A stretch of DNA of 64,000 nt from Pyropia yezoensis (Eukaryota; Rhodophyta; Bangiophyceae; Bangiales; Bangiaceae). Positions 46,180 through 58,851 of this stretch are shown piece by piece (within the stretch, counting starts at the first letter, position 1; each line of letters starts with the position of its first letter). A model generated the notes under the pieces. That model was not told the DNA's origin and made no database searches. It worked only from the letters and a program-made list of their open reading frames with translations. The position numbers and the translations under genes are program-made. Where the stretch lies: positions 13,498,568 to 13,562,567 of the forward strand of contig CM020618.1 in assembly GCA_009829735.1 (NCBI GenBank), in the 5' to 3' direction.

Positions 46180-46330
46180 GCCAAGGTGGCAAGGGCGGCC
46201 AAGGGTGTGGGCGGCCAAGGTGGCAAGAGCGGCCAAGGCTGCAAGGGCGGCCAAGCGGTGCAAGGGAGGTCAAGCGGTGCAAGGGCGGCCAAGCGGCGAC
46301 GATGCACGTGACAAGGGCGGCCAAGCGGCT
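46180..46330 (+). repeat. Short degenerate tandem repeat (GGCGGCCAAG words)
   Basis: About eight irregular copies of a CAAGGGCGGCCAAG-like word of 14-18 bp lie just inside the 3' LTR of element 1. Confidence 0.7.
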
Positions 46331-47142
46331 TGGGCGGACGCGGCGAGGTCGGCTACGTTGCTACGCTCCGCCTGTTGGCGTTGGCCAGTGGCCAAGGCGG
46401 CTCGGCGACCAAGTGGTGCGGCCGGCGGGGGCCGTTGCCCGAACCTGTCGCCGGTATAGCGGACGCGATCGCTCCGGTGGCGGCCAGTGGTCAGCCTGGG
46501 GATCCGGAAGATGAGTGCGCGCGTGCCGCTCGGCCGGTGCTGGGGTGGTACCGTAGCCCACGGGCGACCCGCATGGTCGATGGTGTCGGATTTGTGGCGG
46601 ACCCTGTAGCATCCCTGGCCCTGACTCGGCGCCGACCCGGGATGGCGACCAGGGGACACCAGGTGCCAGGACACGCCCGCAGTGTGGGGATGGTTGGCGG
46701 CCGTGGCCCGTGCCCGGCACTGGGATGCGGTGGACGACGCTACCCACACGTGAGAGAGGGAATTCTGGGGGGTTCTTGCATATTTGTGAGGGACTTGATT
46801 GGGGAGAATTTTAGTGTGAGATTAGTGAGTGAGGATAGATTAGTAGTGATAGTGGCCCCCGACCTGATGAGGTTACACTCGGGTCGGGGCCACTCGGGGG
46901 TAGGGGGGGGGCTACCTGGCCAGCGTGCCGAGGCTCCCCCAGATGCACGTTAAGAGGGACAGCGAGGCGCCCTTTGCCCGCGCAGGGAAAAAGACAACTG
47001 CGCGTTTGCTCTCCTCTTCCCCGTGTGCACTACCGTGCGTATCTGTTTGCTCTGCGAGCAGGCACGTGAGGCAATAGGCGTACCACTCTCGTAGCTCCAC
47101 TTTCTGTGTTACCTGTCCCTTTCCCCCGAGTGATATTGACAC

Positions 47143-49175
47143 GTGTCTGAGAGGAACGAGATTTGTACCGCAGACCCGCCGTTGATGGAAGCCGCGCATA
47201 CCGATCAAGTGTTGGCCTTGCAGCGTGTCCGCGACGTGCGGTGGACGCCGTTGCCCGACTTCCGGGATTCGTCAATTGACGGGCGGTTCGACGAAGGGGA
47301 GTCCGTATTGAACGTGCACGGTCATGCCGACATCGGCCGTCAAGGGCCGGTGCGGCAGGCGTACGAGGTTTTGTCGTTGTGCAACGAGTTGTTGCGATAC
47401 GGGGCGGGTGGTGGTCTTCACCCTTACCATCGGTGCTTGTACGCTTGGGCGCTTGCCTTCCGTGTTGGGCAAATCGAGACCTTTCTGGTCGCGGCCAACA
47501 TCTTCGGCCGTCTCCGCCGGCTGTGACCTTTGGCCGTGTTCTGGGCCCGCGAGTTGGCCTACCGGCTTGATGTGCCTATCGTGGAGGATCACGGGTTGGA
47601 GGAGTACCTGTCGATGTTGGCCGACAATGTGGCCTATGGCGTGGGTCGAGCGGACGTAGATTTTGGTCCTTCGACCTGTTCGCTTCTCAACTGTGGGATA
47701 ACGAAAAAGTAGATATCGGAGAGTCGGAATCGAACCCGGGCCCTTGAGAAGTATGCGGAATGGCGCGCTCGAACTACTAGGCAACCGGGTGAAATCCCTG
47801 ACATCTCGAGCCAGATTGGGGCTTTTCCCCCCATCTCATTACGAGTACCTACCATTTAGGTAAGCCGATCGGTGATTATGTATTATACTACATCAACCCG
47901 TTCCGGGATCCGACGACCTCCACTCGTCTTCGTAGGTCGTGCGACCTGGCGTTAATTGAGCGCCGTGGCCTACTGGCTCCATAGGCATCCAGCTTGGTTC
48001 GTGCGCGCCCGTTGTTCGACTTGAAGCGTTGGTTTCCGTCGCGCCCGTCGTGGTGGGCCGAGTACGCCCCGTGCACGGAGACGCCGCCGGCGTTATCGTA
48101 CATAGCCAGTGGGCTTATGGACGCGGAGAACGCGGCTTGGGGCGTCGTGTACGACGAGTAATTCTGCTTCTTGCTGGCGGCTTGGGCTCATTGGCTTCTC
48201 CATGACGGACTATTCTGTTGGTTGCCGGACCAGGGAACCGAGTGGTCTGAAGGGGTGGACGTGGGGCGCTTGGCCGATGGGCCCGGGGGTGAATAGCGTC
48301 TGTCGCCGTACCACCGCGTGCGCGACGCGCACTCAGTGTTCCCATGGACAACTGTCGTCGCCGTCGTGCGTCGACGTGATCATCGCACCAAGGCGGCACG
48401 CCAGGTCTACGTCAAGTTGGACGCGGCAGCCAAGTACGGCTTTGTTCTCCGTCAGCCGTGTGGCGCGTTCGACTGAAAGTACGATGCCTCATGGGTGGGC
48501 GGTGACGAGTCGTCCGGACCGGGGCGTGGTCCCGGTCGTGGTCGTGAGACCAGTCGTCGTGCGCGGGGCGCGTCTAGTTCGCCGTCGCTGTTGGCTGATG
48601 TTGGGTCAAGTGACCGTGCCAACCCCGGTGTCGTCGCCTCTGTGTCCGGTGTGACGGGTGGCGATGAGCAGATATGGCCATCGCAGTGGGCCTGTGATGG
48701 TCCTGTACCCCTCCTGGGTACTGACCGGGTGAGTGCCTTGGCTGACCACGTAGTCTCTCGCGGTGCAACGGCCGGGGCGTTGGCCATTGCTTGGTCTCGT
48801 CAGACTGTCGAACTTGATGACGTCCTTCGTCGGGTCAGTGGGATGACTGAGTCGGAGGCCGTTGGGGCTTTGGTGCTTACGGCCTCCCGGTTGGCTGATC
48901 CGTGTCGCATTTTCGATAGCTTTCTCAGCGAGCTGCGGCGTGCTCCCTCGGTGGAGGCTAGAGAGGCGACCCCTTGTCGTGTGGATGTAAGCGCCATTCT
49001 TGGCGTTCGTCTTCGTTCAGTGTCGGATGACGAGGAGGAAGATGTGCCTCGTGAACCGGTTCGGCGCATGCGGTCGCGCAGTTCGTCTTGTGACGAGGGC
49101 ACGCGGGGTCATCGTGTTGGAGGTGATAGAGGGAGGGGTGGGATGGTCAGAGTGATGCCGTGCGGCTTGCGGTAG
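47143..49175 (+). pseudogene. Opposite-strand open region of element 1
   Basis: Two longer open parts (47143-47526 and 48495-49175) and shorter ones between them lie on the plus strand, opposite to pol and converging on its 3' end. The first reads as an ordinary protein (VRQAYEVLSLCNELLRYG, CLYAWALAFRVGQIETFLV); the last is Ser/Arg/Asp-rich, for instance SDDEEEDVPREPVRRMRSRS. The later element at 56.1-61.7 kb has an opposite-strand region in the same place with a similar Ser/Arg-rich end, so this seems a family trait. Antisense ORFs are known in some plant Ty3/gypsy lineages; this product is not recognised. Confidence 0.5.
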
Positions 49176-49307
49176 TCTTGTTTGTACTTGTGGTGGCCAT
49201 TTGGCTTGTAGTGTGGGCTTGTTCGTTTGTGTTTGAACATGAAGGCAGTTCTGGCCCATTTCCGCTGTCGTTGTGTCCGACGCTCGGACTGGTCAGAGTA
49301 TCTTAAA

Positions 49308-50842
49308 CTATTGACAGAGCCGTTTGGCTCTTGCGAACCATGCGGCGTGTTCCCAGCGTGGGGTGACCAGGAGTGTGTCCTTTGGACTGGATTGTAACTC
49401 AGCGACAACATGCACATTGAATTCGTAAGAATCACCGGTTCTACGATGAGACATGAGTCTGTCGATGACGTACTCGTCGTGGAAGGTAGGCTCGGTTCGT
49501 GGTTTGTCAAACCCATCTCGCAGTGGGTGCGGTGCGGACTCTTCCGCGTCGTCCGGGCGTGGTACCGAAGTGGCGTGGTCGCTGTTGATGCGCTTCTCGA
49601 TTCCATCGACGTCGATGACGAGCTTTGAATCGTCGGCGTCGACAACAATAAACTGCCTAATGGCCTTGCTCTGCAGCTTATCTACTCGTTGGTGGTATTT
49701 CGTGTAGACATAGTCACCGAACTTGATCTTACGGTTGCGATCCCCAATGTGGGCATCAAAGTTACGCTTGTAACGTTGCGAGTGGGGAGCCTTCACTTAG
49801 TGTGCCGCGCGGGGTGAGGGGTGTGCCAGTTGGCAACTTGCGGACTCACAAGTTCGGCACACGACGCGGTATGACCAGTTCGAATGGTGTCAGTCCTGCG
49901 GGCCGATGTGGTTGGCTGTTGTAAGCCATGGTGAGGACGGGAAAATGTTCGTCCCAGCGCTTGGGGTCCTCCGTGACGTAGTGTCGAAGTTGGATAGCAA
50001 TCGTCCACTTGTACCTCTCCACTTGACCAATTGGTCCGCGGGTGGTAGGCGCTGGTGCGCACCGTCTCAACACCGAGTACCTTCATCACAGCGATGAAGA
50101 AGCTCGAGATGAACTGTGGGCCTTGATAGGATAAGATCTTGTCCGGGGGTCCGTAGCACGCTATCCAGTGTTCAATAACGGCGGATGAAACCGAGATGGC
50201 AGTGATGGTCTTCAGTGCTATGCACTTGGTGAGTTTGGCGAACCGGTCTGTAATGACCAAGATCAAGCGGTTCCCGCTCTTGCTCGCAGGCAACGGGCCA
50301 AGGATGTCAATTGGCAACTCGGTAAATGGTTCCGAAGATGGGAATAGGGTCAGTGGTGTCGTATGCTTGCGCAGCGCCAACCGGTTTTGTGCACAAGTAG
50401 TGCAGTTTGTGATAGTGCTGTGGATAGCAGATATCATGGACGGCCAGTAGAACTTTGTTCTCATGGTGAAGTACATCTTGTTCATGCCCGGGTGGGCGGC
50501 GGTGGTCCCCATGAGTTGGAGCTCCAAGATGTCTTCTTGTTGCGACTTGGGGATGATCAGTTGGTCTCCATAGGGTGTCTCGCGACGCAGCGCGTTGTTG
50601 TCGTCAATGAAGAGCGACTTGTGACCTCCCCTGGCGATGCTGTCCATGATTGACTGGCAGACGTCATCCGATTTCTGTTTGTCTATGACAGCGTAGTAGT
50701 CGACAGGTGTCGTGTCGGACTTACCCGTGTACCGATGGGTTTGAACGCCGCGTGCCGTTTGGGCAACCGCCAGGCATGGAATATCATCGTTAATGGGTTC
50801 AGTAACCGCGTTATTGTCCGCTCTGGACAGAAAATCGGGCAA
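49308..50842 (-). pseudogene. Element 1 integrase with C-terminal region
   Basis: The part contains the integrase zinc-binding and core regions of Ty3/gypsy type: AAHPGMNKMYFTMRTKFYWP, NCTTCAQNR, DILGPLPASKSGNRLILVIT and FVKS-like text through GPQFISSFF and SAYHPRTN. A basic C-terminal region follows with a weak chromodomain-like end (DEYVIDRLMSHRRTGDSYEF). It lies downstream of reverse transcriptase, as expected for gypsy elements. Confidence 0.8.
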
Positions 50843-51112
50843 GTGGTGGCTGGCACTAGGCTTTTACTTGAGTTCGAAGTCAAACTCTGCTAGGCGCATA
50901 CGCCATCGCATCAGTCGCCCGCTTGAATAGGCAGTGCTGTATATCCAGCAGAGGCTCTGGTGGTCCGAGCGGATCACAAAGCGTTAACCTTCGAGGTAGT
51001 GCCTTGATTTGAGGACTGCCCACAGGATGCCTAGGCATTCTCTCTCCGTTGTGGAGTAGCTGAGCTCTGCTGTGTTGAGTGCTCGGCTCCAATAACCAAC
51101 AGGTTGTAGGTT

Positions 51113-53044
51113 TCAGCCATCGTCCGATTGGAGCAGCGTGCACCCAAGTAGGTACGCACTTGTGTCGACATCCAGTGCCAGTTCACGTCCGGCCTTTGGT
51201 AAGGCTAAGATGGGAGGGTGCACCAGCGCGTCATGGAGGTCTTCGAAGGCGGCCTGCTCCTCAGCTGAGGGTGGTGCCAAGTCCTGTGGGACTTCCGTCA
51301 TTGTTGACGCGTTGAGCGGTCGTGCTCTCTTGGTGAAGTCGACTACAAATCGTCGGTAGACGTTGCACATGCCGAGGAAACTCTTGAGTTGAGTCTTGGT
51401 CTCGGGGAATGTCGCGTGACGCAGTGCGTGTGTGTTCTTGTTTAGAACGTGGAGTTCGCCAGGTGTTATGCTGTGGCCGAGGTACTCCACTCCGTTGGAA
51501 AACCACTTGCACCTCTCCAGATTGAGAGTGACGCCCGCTTCCCTGAGTCGGGTGAGGACGGTGTCTACATCATGGATGTGCTGTTTGGCGGTTGCCGAAA
51601 GTACGATAACGTCGTCTAAGTAGGCCAGTCACACTTGCCACTTAAGTCCGGACAGGATAATATCCAGGGCACGTTGGAAAGTTGCCGGCGCGTTGGTCAA
51701 GCCGAATGGCAATGTTGTCCAGTCGAAGATGCCGTAGTGCGTCGTGAAGGCCGTCTCTTCTTGGTCCTCCTTTCGCAGGGGTACTTGCCAATACCCGGCA
51801 GTGCAGTCGAGATACGTGAAGACTTTGGCGTCTCCGAGGGAGTCGAGGCAGTCTTTCACACGAGATAGTGATTACGCATCCTTCTTGGCGACGCTGTTCA
51901 ATCGTCGATAGTGCACGCAGAATCGGGCCTTCCCGTTCTTCTTCGGGACAATGACGACCTGACTGGCCCAGTCCCTGTGGCTTGGTTTGATAACCTTGAG
52001 CTTCAAAATCTTGTTGATCTGGTCGACGATGATCGCCCGTTTGAACGCGGCGGTTCGGTACGGTTGAGCTCGTGCGGGGGCGACCCCTGGTGGGGTGACG
52101 ATGGCATGTTCAATAGCGTGTATGACTCCGAGAGTCCCGTCCCAGATCTTGCCGTGCTTGGCTAGCATCGTCTTGATTTGCGCATGTACATACTCGGGCG
52201 AATGTTCAAGGTTGATGGCGTCGAGTGACGGTTTTTTTTGCTCGTCCTTCGGCGCCACCGGGTCGCCTTTCTCCGTTTGGGCCGTGAGTACTTGACCAAG
52301 GTGTTGTTCGGCGAACGCCACGATGCTGCCCTTGCGGATGATGGTCATGTCTGGCCCAAAGTTGCGCACGTTCACCAGGAATGGTTCGTTCGGGTTGGTT
52401 GTTGCAACTCCTCGGGCCATTTTCACTGGCTTGTGTCTGCAAAGACGTGCGTTTGGTGGTAGCGTAACCAGGCCGGGGACTTCACATCTGACCATGATCC
52501 ATTGCTCGGTCTTGCCGTTGACTTGTGTTTGCTTACACGCACGGACTTTGGGTGATCCTTGGGAACATTGTGGTTCCATAGCATCGTTGTATTGGATGCC
52601 CAAGATGGGGGAGTGAGCCGTCGAACGGCCGTTCGAGGCTTGCCAAACGATACGCTTGAGTCGGGGCCTGATTGCCTCCACGTGCTAGTCCCTAAACTCG
52701 GTGCTGAGGATGCGTTTGACTGACAGGTTCGGGGTAACGTAGAAACGTTCAAAGGCTTAAACCCCCCCGGTGTCGATGAACAGGTAGATGCCTTGTGGCG
52801 CGATGATCGTTTGCCTATTGGCATCAACCATGTGTGGGGCATTGTGCAGAGTTGTCGCGTGGTCACGCCAATGTGGCGGCAAGACGTCCGGTCGGATGAG
52901 GTTGAAACCTGCTCCGGTGTCAAGTACGGGCCTTGAGCTTCGAGTATTCGCTATCTCAGTGCCGATACAGGCTGTGATCTCATCGTGCCGATGGGCTTTG
53001 CTTAGGATGTCGGTGATCTTTCGTGTAGCAGGTCGTTTGGGCAA
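51113..53044 (-). pseudogene. Element 1 protease and reverse transcriptase/RNase H
   Basis: In minus-strand order there is an aspartic protease signature (RPVLDTGAGFNLIRPD, near 52900). The reverse transcriptase follows (WASQVVIVPKKNGKARFCVH near 51950; TYLDCTAGYWQVPL and LPFGLTNAPATFQRALD near 51650-51820). Then come the connection and RNase H region (KSFLGMCNVYRRFV, ELALDVDTSAYLLGCTL near 51150-51400). The family is Ty3/gypsy. Confidence 0.85.
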
Positions 53045-53079
53045 GGGTGCGTCGGGGACACTGCACGCCGGTCCTCGAC

Positions 53080-54665
53080 TTACTCGTTTTTTGAGTCAGC
53101 CTTGCTGTCACCAACGTCATTGCTCTCGTCCTCGTTCGATTCTGGCAGGACTTCGTTTTCGACGATAGCGTTGATTTGCTTGCGGACCGAGTCGTCAATG
53201 AGTGCCATCACTCTTGCTTGGCGTCGTTCACGACGGGGCTTTGGGCACCGAGAGGCAAAGTGCCCAGGATCGTTACAGTTGTAAAAAAGGTCGTTAGCCG
53301 GCGGACTCGGGGTGTCCGTTTGGACGGCCTTAATAGGCTCATAAGGTCGGTCGACCGATCGAGTGGGGGGGGGGGGGGGCAGGGCCCGAGTCAATGTGAC
53401 TAATCTTGATGAGGGGCGGGCGACTGGCCTTGATTGACTGACGCAGTCGGGCCGCGCCCTCCCAGAACCCTTGGGAAACCGCTACCATGTCCTCCGTGGG
53501 GCGGTCTGGGAACTGGCTGTCCAGCACACGGACGTTCGGCTTGATTAGGTCGGAGAGACCGTTGATGAAAACATCTTTCACATCTTGAGCGGAGAAGAGG
53601 CCACAGAGGCGGTCGTATGACGCTTCCACGCGGGCGCCGAACACGCGTGGGACCTCCGTGTCCAGTTGATTCATCGTAGTGATGTCGTGGTACCCCGTTG
53701 CCAAAGCGGCATCCGTTGCGTCATTCTTGAGCAGCCAGTTGACTCCTTCACCATATGATGTGAGCTCGTAGTGCTTGTCACAAACATCGTGTTGATCGCG
53801 CTAGCGAATAAGCGCTAAGCGGCTCCCGCCTGCCGAAAGGCGATGAATGGGAACGCCCGACCGTGGGTCAACCCTGCGGCATCGCAGGCTCTGCGGACCG
53901 TCGCGAGGAAGGTGAAGACATCCAGGGGGTTGCCACCGTTGAAAGTCTCTTGTCCTTTGACGCGCCGTCGAGACGCTTGTTCATCTTGCTTGCATCTCTC
54001 ACCATAGATGGTGTATACTTAGCGCTCTGTCGGAAAAGGAAGTAGGTCCGGTAGTCCAAGAGTGACTGAAAGCGGCTGTTGCCGGTTCTTATGACCATCT
54101 TACCATCTCCCAATTCCGTGGGTCCGGAGTGGGGCGCGGGTCGGCGCCGGTGCCAGCGCACACGTCGACGGTGGGCGTCCGAGATATCCGTAGTGGGTTC
54201 CGTGCTTGACGAGCTCGGGCTTGACAGTGGGATGGAGTCCCGGCCACCGTCATCAGTTTCGTCCGAAGACGAGGAAGACGAGGATGATGACTTGTCGGAT
54301 GACAGCCCTTCATCAGCGGATGATGCGTCTCCCTCCCGTGCGTCATGACGCTTAGTCGTGGCCTTTGCTTTAAGGTCCTCGACCTGGTGCTCAAGCGCGC
54401 GAATCCAAGGGTTCTTCAACTGCAGGTTGCCAATGGGCAGACTTGCCTGAGAGGCCGCTTGGGTCTTCGACTCCAGGTCTATCTTGCCCATCAGCTGTCG
54501 CTTCGACGTCGTCCGTTGACGAGACGTCTCATTCGAGGGTGGCTTGCTCAGCTCCTCATGAGTAGTTGCCGGTGTGGTGTTTGACTCCTCCAATGCCTTG
54601 TTGGTAACTTCTTGGGCCTCGGGACGGTCGCCAAGTGCCTGCACCACCACCTTCAAGCTCTCCAA
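53080..54665 (-). pseudogene. Element 1 gag region with zinc knuckle
   Basis: An N-terminal Ser/Thr/Asp-rich part (53868-54665) is followed by a capsid-like part (53339-53704, with LCGLFSAQDVKDVFINGL) and a CCHC-type zinc-knuckle region (CNDPGHFASRCPKPRRERRQ, near 53240). It sits between the 5' LTR and protease, as expected for gag. Confidence 0.7.
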
Positions 54666-55047
54666 CTTGGAGGTAGTAACATCCTTCTATTCCGGGCTGG
54701 GGAGGGTAACTTAAGGAGCCGAACGGCGGCATGTTCCGCTCCCTCCGCCTGGTGGCGTGTAACCCGAAGGCAAGGCGATCTCCTTACCCGTCGAGCGCCG
54801 AGCGCCATCAGGAGCTCCCGAAACCATATCACAAAGTGGCGTGACGTGTGTCGGCACGATCCGCGTCACCGACCAAAAGGTCCCCGTGGCACGACGCCCG
54901 GCGTCATCCAGCCTTCACCAATCGGTGTAGTCGCCCAGCGACACCCGATCGAGAGATCGTCAACACACTGCCACAAGGCACCAAGGGATACGTACGAGCG
55001 TACGGCAGCACCGCACACGAGCAGTAATCCCCTGCTGCTCCACCAAT

Positions 55048-55456
55048 GTGGAATAAGTGTTGACCAATAAAAGGATATGGGGCCGACCGACGCCCTGAAG
55101 GCAAAGAGACCGCTACTGCCGTAAAGTCAAAGAAGACAATCCTATAGCTCCCAGACGTTCGATGGGGAGCAAGCAAGCCGGCCGAACGGTGGTGGCGAGC
55201 CCCCACGTCGCAAATAGAGGCGAAAGAACATGCTGGACGAGCGACCGAGCGAAAGCCGGACGGCCTATCGCTACGAGCATGGCAATCAACATGAAAGATC
55301 CCTCCAAGGCAAGGACAGATAAAAAATACAAAACGAGAGCAGTCCCCCAAAGGGCGAGCCACAAGTGGGCCCACACCGACAAGGTTGGGACCACCAGTCA
55401 GGGAGGCTACTAGCTCGATAATACCGGAATTCGCTACGAAGGGCGGATATGGTACA
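55048..55456 (-). repeat. 5' LTR of element 1
   Basis: It starts TGTGGAATAAGTGTTGACC and ends ATATGGTACA, and is followed by CAGTG. Just inside (55030-55047), the complement reads TTGGTGGAGCAGCAGGGG, a candidate tRNA primer-binding site. Confidence 0.85.
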
Positions 55457-55665
55457 CAGTGGCTCGAGGACTCGCCACGAAACGGTGTCTATTTGCGCGT
55501 CGATCAGCATTGACCAGAAAAAGGCAGCGTCGGCGGCATGCTGCAAGGCAACCAGCTCAACATGGCTCACGTGGTGGGCGTGGCTCAAATACGTGCACAA
55601 GGTTCCAAGCCGCCTCGCCATTCGCTGGACAACGGTAGACGACAGCTCCTGACCCGGGCGAGGGC
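55457..55665 (-). pseudogene. F-box/LRR gene, middle part
   Basis: This 209-bp fragment reads on the minus strand GQELSSTVVQRMARRLGTLC, then a His-rich stretch SHAHHVSHVELVALQHAAD, ending DTVSWRVLEPL. The frame agrees with the fragment at 61717-61999 on one side and with 45364 downward on the other, once each 5-bp target duplication is discounted. It is therefore the middle of one host gene split by two retroelement insertions. Confidence 0.6.
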
Positions 55666-56093
55666 TGTGGCAGAACAGGCCCCCATGCGGGGGACAGGGC
55701 GCGCCACACCGTGTCGGGAGACAACTGGTCTGACCCATTTCTCCCTTTGCATTAGATCTCGAACTTCCCTAAGTGAGAGATACTTTGCTTGATAGTAAAT
55801 CCAACTTGAATTTGAGGGTTTTCTGCATTTTATCGTCTTGAATTTTCGTGTGGCCCGGTAGTCAGGTGCTGGGGTCGGACATTCCGAGTGGCGAGATTCT
55901 GAGGGGACCCTGGGGGGATAAGGGGAGGGACAGCGGGGCCTGGCCTCGCTTCCCCGTCCCGACCAAGAAACCGTTGGTTCACACTCCATCATCTTGTTTT
56001 GTGGCAAGGAGAATGCCACACAACAGGGATAGCGTGTGTGTGACTTGTACATCCTCCGGCTCCCGCGACACTGGAGGCAGGCCTTGTACACCG

Positions 56094-56560
56094 TGTGGCA
56101 AAAACCACTGGCACACACGGCACCCAAGTTGGGGCGGTGCGCAAGGGCTGCCTCCCGTGTGGGGGGAACCGGAGGATGTGCAAGTTGCACACACTCTATC
56201 CCTGTTGTGGGGCAAACTTGCCACGACAAAACAAGAAGGTGGGGTGTGAACCAACAGTTTCTTGGTCCGGACGGGGAAGCGAGGCCAAGCCCCGCTGTCC
56301 CTCCCCTTATCCCCCCAGGGTCCCCTCAGAATCTCGCCACTCGGAATCTCCCACCCCAGCACCTGCCCACCGGGCCACGCAACAATTCAAGACGATAAAA
56401 TGCAGAAAACCCTCAAATTCAAGTTGGATTTACTACGAAGCTAACTATCCCTTAGTTAGGGAATATGGACCCAAATGCATGGGGAGAAACGGGTCAGGCT
56501 AGCTGCCTGCCGTCCCTTGCATGGCACGTGTTGCCCCCCTACCTGGGGTCAATACTGCCA
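56094..56560 (-). repeat. 3' LTR of element 2
   Basis: It starts TGTGGCAAAAACCAC and ends TCAATACTGCCA (possibly two bases longer). It is nearly identical to 61197-61663 and contains AAGACGATAAAATGCAG and a GGATTTACTACGAAG block shared with the solo LTRs. Confidence 0.85.
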
Positions 56561-57309
56561 CACTCCCCTCTCCTCAGTTTCGACCGACCCGGTCGGCCCT
56601 GTGAGGGGGTGCGTAAACGCACATCGCGGCGTTGGGGGCGCGATTTGCTGTCCCCCCGGTACGTCACGTTCCCGTGGAGGCGGTCACGTCGACCGCCTCT
56701 CTCCTGAAGCTTGCCCACTTGGCAGCTTGCTCTTATCGGTGCTCACCTGACCAGCACCTGCTTCACCAACACATCCCCTTCACCTTCCCCTGGGCCGCCC
56801 CACTCTGGGGAGGCCACCCGTCTACCCACGATCCGAGCCCCCCTCAACTCAAGGCGGGCCTCGTGCAGCTGCAACCGAGTCGTCTCTCCCTAACTTGGGG
56901 AGAGCCGTGGTGACCCCGGGGTTGGAGACTGACTCCCTGGACGAACGGATGGAGGATACACCCTGCGATGTAGCGCCCGCCGGGACTTCCGGCGGGGACT
57001 CCACGGTCGCTGCGGGGGATAAGAGGCCCGCGTCACCCGGCTTTGGGTTGGCGGCCGGATCTCATCCCGAGAAAAAGCCCCGTTATTCCACAGGTTGCCT
57101 TGGGGAGGTGGTTCTACACCCGTTAGCCCCTGTACGAGGAGGGGTTGACGGTTTTCCGCTGTGGCCGACTTGGCACAGCGATGAGTCGCGTCTAGGACCG
57201 CCTACGGGAGCAGTTTCCCCGTAGGGTCGGGCTTCTTGCCGACTTCAAGACGGACCAGTTTGCCTTCCTGGATGAGGACGAGGTCGAAGACGTGTAGCGG
57301 GCCAAGAAC

Positions 57310-58851
57310 TTGTTGGCCCGCGGGGGTGATACCGCGGGCCCCGGCGATGTGCCGTCCTTCACTTGGGACGCGGTGGCAACTCGCCCCCCGTACCTACGTG
57401 ACTTCGATCCGCACAGTCATCATTTCGACGTGCGGATGGAGAAGGACTACCGGCGAGGTCCCTACTTGGTGACCTCGTCTCAACTCGAGCTTCCGCAGCA
57501 GTCACCTGCTAGCAAGAAGAAATTCTACCCCAAGAAGCCCGAGTGGTGGCCTCAAGTCGAGGTCCCCTATGGGTTCCCGGCGCTACTACCACGTTTGATC
57601 GACCACTTCGGCTCCGTCATGTTGACGGCCAGCCCGGACCACCTGGTGTTCGCCATGTTGGCAACCCAGTCGCTCCTTGAGGTCATGTCGACCTGGGTGT
57701 CTTGTGTACAGCGGCGGGGGATGTTCTGGCATCTATCCCCCCGGCTTATCCAAGGTTTGGAGCAGCTTACCTCTCAGCTTGTTGCTGAGGGGTGCCCGTC
57801 GGGACAGCTCACTTTACTCGAGGAGATGCTGCGTCTCCACAATCTCATCGAGTTGGAAAGCATCTAGCACAACTTGCGCCGATCTTCCCGCGGGCCCGAA
57901 GACGATGGCACACTTCGCCAGTTCGTCAGGGTCGGCCGTGAACTTTACGACGGCCGCGTGGTACTCAAGGAGAGGTTGGGCATCGGGGACTACCCGTATG
58001 CCCCGGGGGTGAAACGCCACACTGCGCCTCCCCCGGACCAGGCAATCGTGGTGGCCGTGGCCTCCCACGACGACTATTTGGCTCAACCCACTGCGGCGGC
58101 CCCGAGTAAGGGTCGCGGTTACTCTCGGGCTCCGCCTAGTCGGCGAGCACCTCCTCTTCCCTCTGTCTCATTCCAGCCGCACGGAGACATCCCGATAGGC
58201 GTTGCTGGTGAGTCATCCACTCCGGTGTCTTCCAACTCGGGGGCCACCCTATTCACGGTATACCCCAAGTTGGTACTGCCGGCCGCGCCCTTGACTTCCG
58301 AGATGATGATCACCACGTTGGTGCGCACCATTTCTTGGTTGGCCGCGTCCGCTGCAACACTCCAAGTATCCGAGACTCCTCAACTTGAGGAGCGCGTTCG
58401 TACTGTTGTGGCGACCGCGAGTTGCGAGTCGGTAGCGGGGTTCATGACGACCGAGTTGGCTCGTATCGGGTCGATTGTGCCCCTGTCGGCCCCACTTGGG
58501 CGCGGCAAGCGTCGAGCAAGCCGGTCATACTCGCCTCCTCGCCGTCGTCGCCGTCACTCGCGGCGGTCTCCCTCCGTGTCGGAAGACTACTTGTCTAATT
58601 CCGCCTCGGAGTCCTCTACCCCGTCGGAGATGGAGTCTGTCCGGCGTCTGCGTCGCCAACTTGCGCGCAAGACCAAGCAGATTAATAGCCGCGGTCGTCG
58701 CCACCTGCGCGACCTTGAGGGGCGCAACGGTTCCGACTTGGAGCCGCCGCCCCCTACGACGAGTGGAGAGCGTTATCGGCGTGGGTCTCGCCGCTCGCCT
58801 CCGCGTGAGGGCGAGGGTCGTGGTGGTGGGGAGTCTAGCATGCACGCCTAG
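57310..58851 (+). pseudogene. Opposite-strand open region of element 2
   Basis: Two adjacent plus-strand open parts (57310-57867 and 57874-58851) are opposite to pol. The first contains VPYGFPALLPRLIDHFGSVM and LLEEMLRLHNLIELE. The second is rich in Ser and Arg near its end (SYSPPRRRRRHSRRSPSVSE) and ends GGGESSMHA, about 80 bp from the convergent integrase end. Product unknown; position and the Ser/Arg-rich end parallel the 47-49 kb region of element 1. It could be a structural (gag-like) or accessory protein. Confidence 0.5.

Larger units (their letters stand above)
45365..55456 (-). mobile_element. Ty3/gypsy LTR retrotransposon (element 1), old and broken
   Basis: The 10.1-kb element has LTRs at 45365-45770 and 55048-55456 (about 408 bp, TGTGGAATAAG ... 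TACA). By eye they differ at roughly 8% of positions, so the insertion is fairly old. It is flanked by CAGTT and CAGTG, a 5-bp target duplication with one change. Sense is minus: gag, protease, reverse transcriptase/RNase H and integrase follow in the Ty3/gypsy order from about 54700 down to 49300. A candidate primer-binding site (TGGTGGAGCAGCAGGGG) lies directly inside the 55-kb LTR. A plus-strand open region (47143-49175) occupies the 3' end. The coding parts are broken in many places, roughly ten or more. It interrupts an F-box/LRR gene. Confidence 0.85.

Noticed and set aside
47704-47790. tRNA-like sequence on the minus strand (GGTTCGATTCC with an A-box-like TAGTAGTTCGAG)
   Set aside because: Acceptor and T-stem halves do not pair, and it lies inside a retroelement; at best a tRNA-derived fragment.
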